From contig OY755046.1 in assembly GCA_963576565.1 (NCBI GenBank), positions 72,471,719-72,535,718 on the forward strand: a stretch of DNA of 64,000 bases. The letters run 5' to 3'. The position numbers and the translations under genes were made by a program. The stretch's first letter is position 1, and each line of letters begins with the position of its first letter. Source of the DNA: Aspidapion aeneum. Taxonomy: Eukaryota > Arthropoda > Insecta > Coleoptera > Brentidae. Shown in pieces: positions 43,900-54,519 of this stretch. The notes under the pieces were generated by a model. The model was given only the letters and a program-made list of their open reading frames with translations, did no database searches and had not been told where the DNA came from.

Positions 43900-44144
43900 A
43901 ATTGTAGAATTTTTTCTTTAAATTGGTGAGTTTAACCACTTTCTACCTTTTTAAACAATGGTTTAACATAAACTCTTACGTATTGGATATTATTAGAGCT
44001 AGTTTTTTGTATAAATTACTGAAAAAGAAAATGAAGAAAGTTGTACAATTTTTTCTTTGAATTCTTTGAACCACTGTCTATCTTTTTAAACAATGGTTTA
44101 ACAAAATCCTATGTATTGGATATTACCAGAGCTAGCTTTTTGTT
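43900..44144. repeat. Dimeric satellite, left part
   Basis: Units of about 135-147 bp marked by 'ttttaaacaatggtttaaca' (43,950; 44,085), 'ggatattat(t)agagctag' and 'actgaa.aagaaaatgaaga'. It continues at 46,610 after the foldback element. Confidence 0.85.
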
Positions 44145-44976
44145 ATGAGCATGAAGTTAGCGAAGCACCTATCGCAAATCGAATCGCTACTAGGTGGATA
44201 TTTTGCCGTTAATTAGTCGTGAATTAGTTCTGGAAAAATTAATTTTGTCGCTCTTATTTTTGACCGTTTTTTAGGGTGCTTCACTATCTTCATATGAAGT
44301 TAGCGAAGCACCCTCGTAAAAATGGTGGATATTTTGCCGCTAATTAGTCGTAAATTAGTTGTGGAAAAATTAATTTTGTCGCTCTTATTTTTGACCGTTT
44401 TTTTGGATGCTTCGTTAACTACATATTTTGGCACCCATCGCAAATCGAATCGCTACTAGGTGGATAATTTGCCGTTAATTAGTCGTGAATTAGTTGTGGG
44501 AAAATTAATTTTGTCGCTCTTATTTTTGACCGTTTTTTAGGGTGCTTCGCTATCTTCATATGAAGTTAGCGAAGCACCCTCGTAAAAATGGCTTTAGACA
44601 TGACGTATCGAAATCGAATATGGTGGATAATTTGCCGCTAATTAGTCGTTAATTAGTTGTGGAAAAATTAATTTTGTTGCATTTAGTTTTGAGGGTTTTT
44701 TGGGTGCCTCTCTAACTTTATATGAATTAAGCGAAGCACTCAAAAAACGGTCAAAAATAAGAGCGACAAAATTAATTTTTCCACAACTAATTCACGACTA
44801 ATTAACGGCAAAATATCCACCTAGTAGCGATTCGATTTGCGATGGGTGCCAAAATATGAATTAAGCGAAGCATCCAAAAAAACGGTCAAAAATAAGAGCG
44901 ACAAAATTAATTTTTCCACAACTAATTCACGACTAATTAGCGGCAAATTATCCAGCATATTCGGTTTCGATAGGTC

Positions 44977-46413
44977 ATGTCTAAAGCCGAGGCGTTTGAT
45001 TGGGTTTTTGGCACTGAAGAATTGTTTTGTAGATTACGGAATCTTTTCCAAAGATATTTAAATGGAGCTGTAGTACCAACTGAGTGGAAAACGTCATATA
45101 TATCCACAATACACAAAAAAGGAAGGAAAGATATATGTCACAATTATAGAGGTATATCTGTAACTAGTACGCTAAGCAGAATATATGGCAAAATAATAAG
45201 AAATAAAGTGGAGAGCGAATATAAAGATATGGAGGCAGAAGAACAAGCTGGTTTCAGGGCGGGTAGATCGACTTCAGATCATCTCTTTTGTATAACCCAA
45301 GTTATTGAAAAGAAAATGACATACGGACAAGAGCTCCATCTGCTTTACGTAGATTTGCAGAAGGCATATGATAGTATACCACTAAATCTACTTTGGAAAG
45401 CGTTGGAAAAGACAAACATAAGCGTACAACTAATTAAGGCCATCAAAGAGTTATACCGCAATAGTAAGGCAAAAGTTAAAATAAAAGCAAAACTAACCAA
45501 AGGCTTTCAAGTAAATAAAGGTCTTAAACAAGGTGGCTGTATCTCGCCTACGCTCTTCAAGATATATTTGGAACAGGTCCTTAAAGTCTGGAAGAGAAAA
45601 TGCCAAAACATGGGAATTCCGTTGAATGAAACCACCTTGTATACTTTATGTTTCGCCGATGATCAGATAGTGGTGGCTCAGGATTATGACGACCTCGAAT
45701 ATATGACACGAAAACTAATAGAAGAGTACAATAAGTGGGGACTAGAAGTTAATATCAATAAGACAGAGTATATGTGTATTGGTGGAACGAAACAGGATCT
45801 AATCTTAAATACTGGGCAGCGAATTCAGTCCTGTGATGAGTATAAATACTTGGGTCTAAAAATTACAGCTGACGGAACACTAGACAAAGCTATAAAAGAT
45901 AGAAACGTACAAGGAAGAAAAGCAATAACTTTATTAAATGGAATAATTTGGGACCAAAGTATATCAAAACATAACAAAAAGCTTATATATAACACCATTG
46001 TAAAAAGTATTATTACATACGGCTCAGAAGTATGGCCAATCAAAGATAGAACAGAAAAAATGCTTTCCGCTACGGAGATGGACTATTGGAGATGAGCAGC
46101 AGGGAAATCAAAAAGAGAAAGAGTTACCAATCAAAGAATAAGAGAAATTATGACAGTGGGTGAACGTACTCTAGTGGATGATATAAGAACAAAACAACTG
46201 GTGTGGTACGGACATGTACAAAGAATGGATGATGGAAGACTGCCTAAACAAATATTACAATGGAAACCAACTGGCCGAAGAAAACGAGGAAGACCAAGGA
46301 GAAGCTGGAGAGAAGGAATAGATAGTGAAATAAGAATAAGATGCCTAGATGATGAATTATGGGCAAACAGAAACGAGTGGATATTGGGTATCGGAAGACG
46401 TAGAACGTTGTGA
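44977..46413 (+). pseudogene. Reverse transcriptase ORF, intact except one TGA
   Basis: The frame opens with an ATG lying in the target duplication, so the first four residues are not element protein. The RT blocks come in order: 'FRAGRSTSDHLF', motif A 'LHLLYVDLQKAYDSIP', motif B 'GLKQGGCISPTLF', motif C 'LCFADDQIVVA', then a C-terminal domain with 'VWYGHVQRMDDGRLPKQILQ' and Arg-rich 'GRRKRGRPRRSW'. A TGA at 46,093-46,095 interrupts; downstream the same frame continues to 46,413. The 16,517 copy has CGA-type Arg there, so a single C-to-T change explains the stop. The upstream endonuclease is lost by truncation. Confidence 0.92.
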
Positions 46414-46428
46414 AACCGATAAATATAT
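44989..46428 (+). mobile_element. 5'-truncated non-LTR retrotransposon (FADDQ family A) nested in the foldback
   Basis: Flanked by identical 12-bp 'atgtctaaagcc' (44,977-44,988; 46,429-46,440). The original uninterrupted sequence survives as an inverted module at 44,580-44,625. The 3' end is 'aaatatat', a TA-type tail like that of the copy at 16,517. This is the best preserved retroelement in the window. Confidence 0.93.
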
Positions 46429-46609
46429 ATGTCTAAAGCCATTTTTGACAAGGGTGCTTCGCTAACTTCATATGAAGTTAGCGAAGCTCCCTAAAAAACG
46501 GTCAAAAATAAGAGCGACAAAATTAATTTTTCCAGAACTAATTAACGGCAAATTATCCACCTAGTCACGATTCGATCTGCGATGGGTGCTTCGCTAACTT
46601 CATGCTCAT

Positions 46610-47670
46610 CTTTTTGTTTTCTATACATAAGAAGAAACTGAAGAAAATATCACGAAGTTTTCTTTGAAATTGATGAGTTACCACTGTCTACGTTTTTAAA
46701 CAATTTTTTAACAAAATTTTATTTATTTGATATTATCAAGACTCGCTTTTTTCTATAGATTACTGAAAAAAAATTAAGAAAGTTGTACAATTTTTTTTTT
46801 GATTTCAATCAGTTTTAGCACTCTCTAACTTTTTAAACAATGGTTTAACAAAATGTTATGTATTGGATATTATCAGGGCTAGCTTTTTATTTGGTGTACA
46901 TTGATAACTGAAGAAGAAACTGAAGAAATTAACACGAAGTTTTCCTTGAAATTAATGAGTTTTACCACTGTCTAAGTTTTTAAACAATGGTTTAACATAA
47001 AATTCTATTTATTGAATATTATCAGGGCTAGGTTTTTTTCTATAGATTACTGAAGAAGAAAATGAAGATGGTTGTACACATTTTTCTTTGAAATGAGTAA
47101 GTTTTTGTATAAATTACTGAAGAAGAAAATTAAGAAAGTTGTACACATTTTTCTTTGAAATGAGTGAGTTTTTTGCATAGATTACTGAAGAAGAAAATGA
47201 AGATAGTTGTACACATTTTTCTTTGAAATTAGTGATTTTTTCTTATGTCTAACTTTTTAAACAATGGTTTAACAAAATCATATGTATTGGATATTATCAG
47301 AGCTAGCTTTTTGTTTTATATACATTGATAACTGAAGAAGAAACTGAAGAAATTAACACGAAGTTTTCTTTGAAATTGGTGAGTTTTACCACTGTCCAAG
47401 TTTTTAAACAATGGTTTAACATAAAATTCTATTTATTGAATATTATCAGGGCTAGGTTTTTTTCTATAGATTACTGAAAAAGAAAATGTAGAAAGTTGTA
47501 CAATTTTTTCTTTGAATTCAGTGAGTTTTACCACTGTTTAACTTTTTAAGCAATGGTTTAGCAAAATCTTATTTTTTGGAACTTATCAGGGCTAACTTTT
47601 TGTTTTGTATACATTGATAACTGAAGAAGATACTGAAGGAAATAACACGTAATTTTCTTTGAAATTTCTT
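46610..47670. repeat. Dimeric satellite, right part
   Basis: 'ttttaaacaatggtttaaca' marks fall near 46,832, 46,979, 47,256, 47,403 and (changed) 47,545, alternating intervals of about 136-142 and 147 bp. Two subunit types alternate: one with 'gaaagttgtaca', the other with 'taacacgaagttttc'. The stretch 47,090-47,220 is a local duplication of 'ttactgaagaagaaaa'-type sequence. Together with 43,900-44,144 this is one array. Confidence 0.88.
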
Positions 47671-48282
47671 CTTTACTAAAATTTAGTATAGCGAAAAAAG
47701 TTTAAAAAATGTGTTTTTAAACTTTTTCGCATGTTATGTATATGGTAAATAGTCAAAATGCGAGATTTTCTAAAATTGTATTAACTCTTCTTCCTTATTA
47801 GCCTATTTTAGAGCTACCTGTAATGAAATGCAATCAATCAGTTTTTTGACTTATTGCTTTATGTTATTGAAATGCTAAAAAATAGTTAATCTCGTAATAA
47901 AAGTGTATTTTCTGCTTTCATTGTTGTATTTAAAAAAAAATTGCATATTTTGTTGCATAAATTTCATTTTTTTTTTCCGATTGGGCGAAAATAATTGTTT
48001 TATTAAATTCTTTTGTTTGCAATTTTTTTTATTCTAAAACAAGTCAACAAATAATATTTATTCAGGTGAAAAATTTGACCATATATAAATTTTATTATCG
48101 GCCCGGAACATGCAGTTTCGCAAAAATTTCAATTGGCGCCCACCACGTACTTATTTAAACCAAAACTGTAGTGCCATGTGAGCCACACCTAGACAGACCG
48201 TAAACGTATTATTCCAATACTCATGCAAACATTCAGAAATAAACATACAAAAAATTCATAGATATCAAATTTAGACATGTAT
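47671..48282. other. No gene; one clear hairpin
   Basis: 47,691-47,732 forms a hairpin ('gcgaaaaaagtttaaaa' against 'ttttaaactttttcgc'). The rest is AT-rich with no recognisable feature. Confidence 0.45.
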
Positions 48283-48545
48283 TAAGTGAGTTAGAACTAG
48301 TCAATGGACAAACAATATCTCCATGCAATCTGAAAAGTTTTCACAAATTCCAGAAAATTCCAGCTACATTCAACATAAATTCAAAGCAGTTATCAGGGAT
48401 TGCTAAGAATTGATTTGTTGAATTTGATTTATCGTTGGTTTAGCTTTACAAAACTGAAAAATTTTCACAAATTCCAGAAAATTCCAGCTACATTCAACAT
48501 AAATTCAAAGCAGTTGCCGTATGTATACTTGGGTGTCACATTTGA
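48283..48545 (+). pseudogene. FADDQ family B fragment, part 1, with a 60-bp direct duplication
   Basis: 'agtgagttagaactagtcaa' and 'atctccatgcaat' match 49 bp of the family, and 'gtatgtatacttgggtgtca' resumes it at 48,519. Between them lies a foreign insert with a direct repeat of about 62 bp ('cacaaattccagaaaattcc' at 48,341 and 48,467). The family B copy then breaks again and continues at 49,815. Confidence 0.65.
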
Positions 48546-49810
48546 TATAATTTTAAAAGAATGTTTGGAAACAATATTTAACTGCACTTTGGATGATACT
48601 TCTTGGAGACAATGCTCTTATCTATTGATCTAGGCGGCTTAGGCATCTTCACTTTATTTTTCAGCTTTTCTTGGTTGCTCTTCGAATGTTCAAAATTTAA
48701 TTTCTTCTATTCTTCTTCCATGTATTTTCTCAAATGAAGATTTGGACTATGCTAAAGCTTTAACTTATTATAAAAAATTGGGACATTTTTCAGATACTTC
48801 GAGCTTAGAAAATCAAAAAGATTTTGATAAAAAATTATGCAAATTCTATTGTGACAAGTTAATTGCCCACTCCACTTCATTAACATCTAAGGCACGTCTT
48901 CTCGCCATACAAGAGCCAGAAAGCTCAGCTTGGCTCAGAGCATTGCCTTTTTCAAATCTTGGTAATTTTCTAGACGACTCGTCTTTCCGTATATCGATAA
49001 CGACTCGTCTTTCCGTATATCGATATCGCTTAGACTTGGTCGACCTGTGTGTGAACCCCACGACTGCACTTGCAACAAGCAAGTTGATATTTATGGTCTG
49101 CATGGACTAAGTTGCTCAAAAAGTGCTGGTCGTTTGGTTCGCCACAGGATGATAAACGACATCATTAAACGGTCACTTATTTCAGCAGGTTTTCCAGCTA
49201 TTTTAGAACCACCTGGAGTGTGTCGAGATGACGGAAAGAGAGCGGATGGCATGACCCTGGTTCCTTGAAAGAGAGGAAAGGCTTTGCTCTGGGATGCTAC
49301 TTGTAGGGACACCGTAGCTCCATCATATATTCCTAAAACTTGTATTAAGTCAGGAGAGGCTGCAAAAATGGGAGAAAATCAAAAAAATAATAAATATCGG
49401 GAACTTGTTGAGAGATTTTATTTTTGTCCATTCAGTGTGGAAACATTTGGTCCTTGGGGTGATGAAGCTAAGATGCTTGTTAGGGAAATTAGTTCAAAAA
49501 TTCCTAACAAGAAAACTCTTAGCTTCATTACTCAAAAAATCAGTTTGGCAGTGCAAAGAGGTAACGTTGCTTCAATAATTGGTACCATTCCCGTAGAGTC
49601 CGGTTTGAATGAAATTTATTACATTTGACATTTGAATTTTATTTATTTTTATTATTTTTTTTTTGTTTTTTTTTTAGTTTATAGTATTATTAGGTTTAGA
49701 ATTATGACCATAAATTTAAATTACGTGAATAAATAAAAATAATCAATTAGAGGAAAAAAAAAACTTCTCCTAAAGATTGAATTTTTCTGTAAGAAGAAAT
49801 AAATGGTTTT
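48546..49810 (+). mobile_element. R2-type (restriction-like endonuclease) non-LTR retrotransposon fragment
   Basis: It lies between two parts of a family B copy, so it is an insertion. It carries only the 3' part of a retroelement: the end of the RT, a CCHC zinc knuckle and the endonuclease domain, followed by about 180 bp of 3' sequence with T-runs. The 3' end near 49,800 is A-rich. The target duplication is not obvious. Confidence 0.7.
48560..49628 (+). pseudogene. RT C-terminus with CCHC and restriction-like endonuclease domain
   Basis: In intact relatives this C-terminal domain nicks the target DNA. Blocks seen: 'WRQCS' and a frame-shifted Gly-Gly-Leu-Gly block near 48,635; a linker open at 48,742-49,000; the CCHC knuckle 'CNKQVDIYGLHGLSCSKSAG' (about 49,070-49,130); 'VCRDDGKRADG', where relatives have R/K-P-D; and 'LLWDATCRDTVAPSY'. 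A 26-bp tandem duplication (48,975 and 49,001) causes one frameshift, and TGA at 49,266-49,268 replaces a Trp codon. The domain naming is from memory of R2/RLE families. Confidence 0.75.
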
Positions 49811-49814
49811 CCAG

Positions 49815-50335
49815 GACTGTAAAGAACTGGAAAAAAAAATAGTGAAAGCAAAAAAGGTTACTGGATGTCTTAACAGTATTTTATGGAGCAGAGAGATAAA
49901 AAATAATTTTACACTTAACATATATGAAACAATGGTGAAAAGCACGCTGTTGTATGGAAGAGAGACTTGTCGCGTAACAGAAAAATAGAAAACAAAAATG
50001 GAAAGTGTCGAAAAGAATATCTAGAACAGATCATATAAGAAATGAGACCATAAAAGAAATAATGATAATCGAGGGAAGCATAACGGATGACATCACTAAA
50101 AGACAGCTGATATGGTACGGCCATGTACAACGGATGAACGACGAAAGATTACCAAAGCAGGTCCTAGAATGGCAACCAATAGGGCGCAGAAAAAGAGGGC
50201 GTCCTAAAATTGAATGGCAGCAGTCAATCCAAAGATCAATGAGTCAAAAAAACCTGACAGAAGATGATTGTCAGGATCGAAGGAGGTGGAGAATAGGCGT
50301 CGGACAACGTAGAAAAATGTTCTAATCCGACATAG
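49815..50335 (+). pseudogene. FADDQ family B fragment, part 2 (C-terminal region)
   Basis: The cleanest C-terminus of the family: 50,005-50,325 is open for 106 codons with 'LIWYGHVQRMNDERLPKQV' and 'GRRKRGRPKIEWQQS'. One stop and a frame change near 49,988 separate it from the preceding open piece (49,803-49,988, 'LNIYETMVKSTLLYG'). It ends in a TAG triplet tail (50,329-50,344), which fits RTE-like 3' ends. Confidence 0.85.
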
Positions 50336-50344
50336 TAGTAGTAG

Positions 50345-50904
50345 TAAGAAATATTTTACTACAAAGTTAGGGATTTAAAAAGATAAATCCAAACCGCCGT
50401 TGGTAGTTCAGCGACGTTACATTTTTTTGTTACGATATACGTGAATTTTTTTTACAGTTTTTTAGCTTTTTGTTACACAATATTATTCTCGAAAAAAGGA
50501 TTTTAAAATTCCATTGAATTTCATGCCCAGGGGCTTTTATTTATATATTTTAATAAATACATTATTTTAAAGTTGAATAATTGGAGCTTACTAAATTTTT
50601 TTTGATTTTATTTATACAAAATTTTAAAAAATATATAATATGTGGAAAAAATATACAGAGTGGGTAAAATATTCAGAGAAGGAAACAAAATTAACTAAAT
50701 AGGGACTAAAGTGGCCTTCTTAGTCCTTAAAATACATAAAATAGTTTTTAATCTCTAGGGATTAAAAGGGTCACTGTATTTCCTAAAACTAGGGACTAAC
50801 GTGACCTCTTTAGTCGCTTAAGTGTTCAACAAAAAATACCTAATAAAAAAATCCTAACTTTTTCTTTAAGGCATGTTGAGTTATGATGCCTGGCCTTGTG
50901 AGAA
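50345..50904. other. No recognised feature
   Basis: AT-rich; 50,700-50,815 has three 'agggactaa' type strings. No gene is supported. Confidence 0.35.
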
Positions 50905-51060
50905 GTCCCATAAGGACGAAACAGTTAACTGTCAACACTTATTAGGTGTCCATTAGATCTTGGACCCCCGTGAGGTTAAGCTTTCGAGCTACCCACGGAA
51001 AAATACGAGAGAAACAAAAAAACCTTATTTTTTTTACCCGATTAGCCACGAAAACTTTTT
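50905..51060. repeat. 'gctacccacggaaaaat' repeat family, copy 3
   Basis: 'gtcccataaggacgaaacag' and the following bases run colinear with 37,091-37,230, including 'cacggaaaaatacgagagaa' and 'tacccgattagccacgaa'. Confidence 0.8.
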
Positions 51061-51239
51061 TATGTCTCTAAAATGCCATATTTATATTTCGACATTCTGT
51101 CTACAAGTGTATAGGATGGGGGATGATGTCGACCCTCCTGCAATACTCCAAAAATATAATCATTGGACACAAATCACGGTAAATGATGACTAGCGCAAGC
51201 CCTGAGGGGGTTTAGATTACGACCTTTTTATACCCAATT

Positions 51240-51740
51240 CAGCAGCTGATGTTCACACTTGCACTAGCTTTTTCGGAAACATTTTTCAAAAAAATCGAAA
51301 AAAAATTATGTTTTGAAAACATTTTTTCTACATTCTTTTTTTGAAAAGCAACTTTTTTGAAAAAAACAAGTTTTTGAAACATTTTTATCAAACGGAAATT
51401 TTTTCTGAATTTGTTTTTTAACAAAAATTTTTCTCAAAAGATTTTTCAAATGACATTTTTTCGAAAAAAAATTCCTCCTTGAGAGTTTGAAATAGGTGTT
51501 ATCCTAACCTTTGTCAACCCCCCCTGACTTCTTGCGTCCAAAAAAAATTATGTGCTAGTCTAAAAGTGCGCCTTTTGTGCAAAATTTAATTAAAAAAAAA
51601 TGTTTTACAAAAAGGGCTTTTCCAAAAAATTATTTTTCGAAAAAGTTGAGTTTTGAAAAAAAAAATTAAAAAAAAATTAAAATTTTGTTTTTTCGAAAAA
51701 ACGTGCTTCAAAAAAGTTTTCGAACACATATTTTCGAAAA
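51240..51740. repeat. Low-complexity 'tttttgaaaaa' patchwork
   Basis: Alternating T- and A-runs separated by single G or C ('tttttcgaaaaaaa'). It resembles 14,560-14,990. Open frames across it are not credible. Confidence 0.7.
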
Positions 51741-52034
51741 TGTTTACGCAACCCGAAGCGTATATAGTTAATGATTTAAAATAAAACCTATTTTCTAGTT
51801 TTTATCCTTTCCTATTTTTTATCGCATCTTTCTTTCACGGTCACCCTTATAACAATGTTTATTGTTCATATTCCATTGTAACATGGAAACACTAACTTTA
51901 ACATTCATGCAACATTTCCTTGTTACGTACTTTCTAGGTTGATTTATCAACCATGCTGTAATTTATTTGACCTACTCGCGTGTGTTAAAGTAATTACTTT
52001 ACCGCACAGTGTTCTTCTTCGCTGAGCAACACTA

Positions 52035-52560
52035 ACTATGACGTCACGAGTAACCACACAGTGTAACCAGCCCAGCAGACGTGGTTACTGAAATATTTTG
52101 AGGTTAAGATCGTTTTTTTTTGTTTTTTTTTTTCAAAATGTTTGATTTTAATATATATATTAACAACGAATTATGTTTGGTAACGGTAGAAAATGAAGCA
52201 CATCCCTTGAAGTTGGTACTATATCAATTCAACTGAAACTAGTCTTAAAATGTACTGCCTTCGGTGTTCTGTGGTACTGCGGCCTTACCACAGAATACCA
52301 AAGGAGCACCCTGTTTCCACCCCGATTCAAAAAACGCATCAGGTAACGCTGCATTTAAAACTGGTGCAAATCCATGGCCCGTGATACGTTTTTTGAATCG
52401 GGGTGGGCATGCATTGTTGGAAACAATGAATTATTTTCTGCATTTCGGAAATTGCTGGTAAAAACAAAAACAAACAATTGGAAATGTCATCCACAGCTGA
52501 CTGTCTGACGTCATACAGCGGTTACTCCGAGTAACCGTGACGTCATTTCGAGTAACTTAA
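52035..52560. mobile_element. Possible inverted-repeat element with 'gacgtca' and 'gagtaacc' motifs
   Basis: 'gacgtcacgagtaaccac' near 52,039 faces 'gttactccgagtaaccgtga' and 'gacgtcatttcgagtaac' near 52,520-52,560. Inside it is a palindromic unit, 52,309-52,418, related to 2,452-2,540 ('ccaccccgattcaaaaaacg' against its mirror). No coding sequence. Boundaries are uncertain. Confidence 0.4.
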
Positions 52561-52926
52561 ATGAGTGACTAGTAACCTCGAGGAAAAAGGCTTAACATTA
52601 TATGCGCGGCAGCACTGTCTCTAAATTAAGGAACTAGTAGCCTGCGTTTTTGGAACACAAGTAGGGTCAAACACTATCCTTAAGGATAAGGTTCAAACCA
52701 GGTAACCGCGCATGCCTCAAATAGAAGATAAGAGAAAAATGGAACAAGCAAAAGGTCCCTATTTACTAAAATAAATATTAAAGATCCTTATATCTTAAAG
52801 ATGAGGCTATTTTAAAAGATTCCAAAGCTATGGCTCTCTCTTCCATAGGTTTAACGGGGTTGCAAGTGTAGACGCGTTTTTATATCGAATTTAACAAGCC
52901 CGGGTGCACCCTCGCGCTCAAAAAAC
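52561..52926. other. No recognised feature
   Basis: Slightly GC-richer unique-looking sequence before the satellite; no gene is supported. Confidence 0.35.
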
Positions 52927-54506
52927 GTTTATAAAAGAAACATCAGAATAACAGTTGCGTAATAAAAGAAAAATATTGGGAAATTCTCAATATTGTACAC
53001 TTCACGGATCACAGGAGGGTGAAATTTACAACGAAAATTCTCGGCTTTATTATTCAGACATCAAATTGTGCGTCAAAGGAGCTCAATTTCCTCCTTAAAT
53101 ACCGGAAATATCAACAAAAATTCATTTAAAATTTTAAATTGCACTACATTATATTAATTTTTCGCATTCTCTGTTTTTTAGAGATTTCTAGATAACTTCT
53201 CGGGATCCTTCCTAGTCCTTTGAGATTTTTTGTAGCTCATCAGGGCCCGAGTTGTAATTTTTCGTAGTTCTTTTGTATTTTTCATAGCACTTCAGGACCC
53301 ACATCTGCATCTTTCGTAGCTCTTATAAGGTTTTCGTAGCTTTAAAAATGTTCGTAGTCCTTCGATATTATTTGTTACTCTTCGAAACCTTTGTTTATTG
53401 AAAAAATGGTTAAGCATTACAACCCATAGTTATATAATCACATAAATAAATAAATAAAAATATATTTTATCGCGTATGTGTCATGTTTATAAAAGAAACA
53501 TCAGAATAACAGTTGCGTAATAAAAGAAAAATATTGGGAAATTCTCAATATTGTACACTTCACGGATCACAGGAGGGTGAAATTTACAACGAAAATTCTC
53601 GGCTTTATTATTCAGACATCAAATTGCGCGTCAAAGAAGCTCAATTTCCTTCTTAAATACCGGAAATATCAACAAAAATTCATTTAGAATTTTAAATTGC
53701 AGTTCATTAAATTAGTTTTTCGCATTCTCTGTTTTTTAGAGATTTAGATAACTTCTTGGGATCTTTCCTAGTCTTTTGAGATTTTTTGTAGCTCATCAGG
53801 GCCCGAGTTGTAATTTTTCGTAGTTTATTTGTATTTTTCGTAGCACTTCGGGACCCACATCTGCATCTTTCGTAGCTCTTATAGAGTTTTCGTAGCTTTA
53901 AAAATGTTCGTAGTTTTTCGACATCATTTGTAACTCTTCGAAACCTTTGTTTGTTGAAAAAGGGTTAAGCATTGCACCCTATACTTATAGAAACTCATAA
54001 ATAGTTAAATAAAAATATTTTATTGCGTATATGTAATGTTCATAAAAGAATAATCAGAATAACAGTTGCGTTATTAAAAGAAAAATATTGGGAAAATCTC
54101 AAGATTGTACACTTCACGGATCATAGGAGGGTAAAATTTGCAAAGAAAATTCTCGACTTTATTATTCAGAAATCAAATTGTGCGTCAAAGGATCTCAATT
54201 TCCTCTTTAAATACCGGGAGCTTCTCGGGATCTTTCGTAGTACTTTGAGATTTTTCGTAGCTCATCAGGGCCCGAGTTGTAATTTTTCGTAGTTCTATTG
54301 TATTTTTCGTAGCACTTCGGGACCCACATCTGCATGTTTCGTAGCTCTAATTGAGTTTTTGTAGCTTTGAAAATTTTAGTAGTTCTTCGACATTTTTCGT
54401 ACCTCTTCGAAACATTTGATTATTAAAAAAGGGTTTATCATTGCCCACGATATTTATAGAACCTTATAAACTGATAGATAAAAATATTTCAACGCGTATG
54501 TGTCAT
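52927..54506 (+). repeat. ~555-bp satellite, three units
   Basis: Units start at 52,927, 53,485 and 54,038; the first two are 558 and 553 bp and the third about 469 bp because of an internal deletion of roughly 90 bp. Each unit has a coding-like first third and a second part with about ten 'ttcgtag' strings. Units 1 and 2 are very similar and unit 3 more diverged. Confidence 0.92.
52965..53129 (+). other. Conserved 54-codon open stretch in the satellite unit
   Basis: Starting 'KEKYWEILNIVHFTDHRRVK' (52,965) it is open to TAA at 53,127-53,129. The same frame in unit 2 (53,523-53,687) also has 54 codons, and in unit 3 (from 54,077) it merges into an 89-codon frame (54,023-54,292). Differences between units are a mixture of silent and changing (few silent), so selection is not shown. 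It may be an exon of an unknown protein carried by the satellite. I do not recognise a domain. Confidence 0.3.
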
Positions 54507-54519
54507 GTAGACCCCCTAT

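Larger units (their letters stand above)
44145..46609. mobile_element. Foldback element with 9-bp target duplication
   Basis: Both ends are 'atgagcatgaagttagcgaa' and its mirror, flanked by identical 'ctttttgtt' (44,136-44,144; 46,610-46,618). The body is a series of ~145-bp modules in both orientations, each with 'gcttcgctaacttcat' ends, 'cgcaaatcgaatcgctac', 'ggcaaaatatccac' and 'aataagagcgacaaaatta'. A 9-bp duplication fits Mutator/foldback-type transposition. No transposase is visible. Without the nested retroelement the element is about 1.0 kb. Confidence 0.88.

Noticed and set aside
45825..46043. Minus-strand frame of 72 codons, and its counterpart at 16,905-17,123 on the plus strand
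   Set aside because: Exact antisense of the reverse transcriptase C-terminal region in two copies. Its conservation follows from the sense gene.
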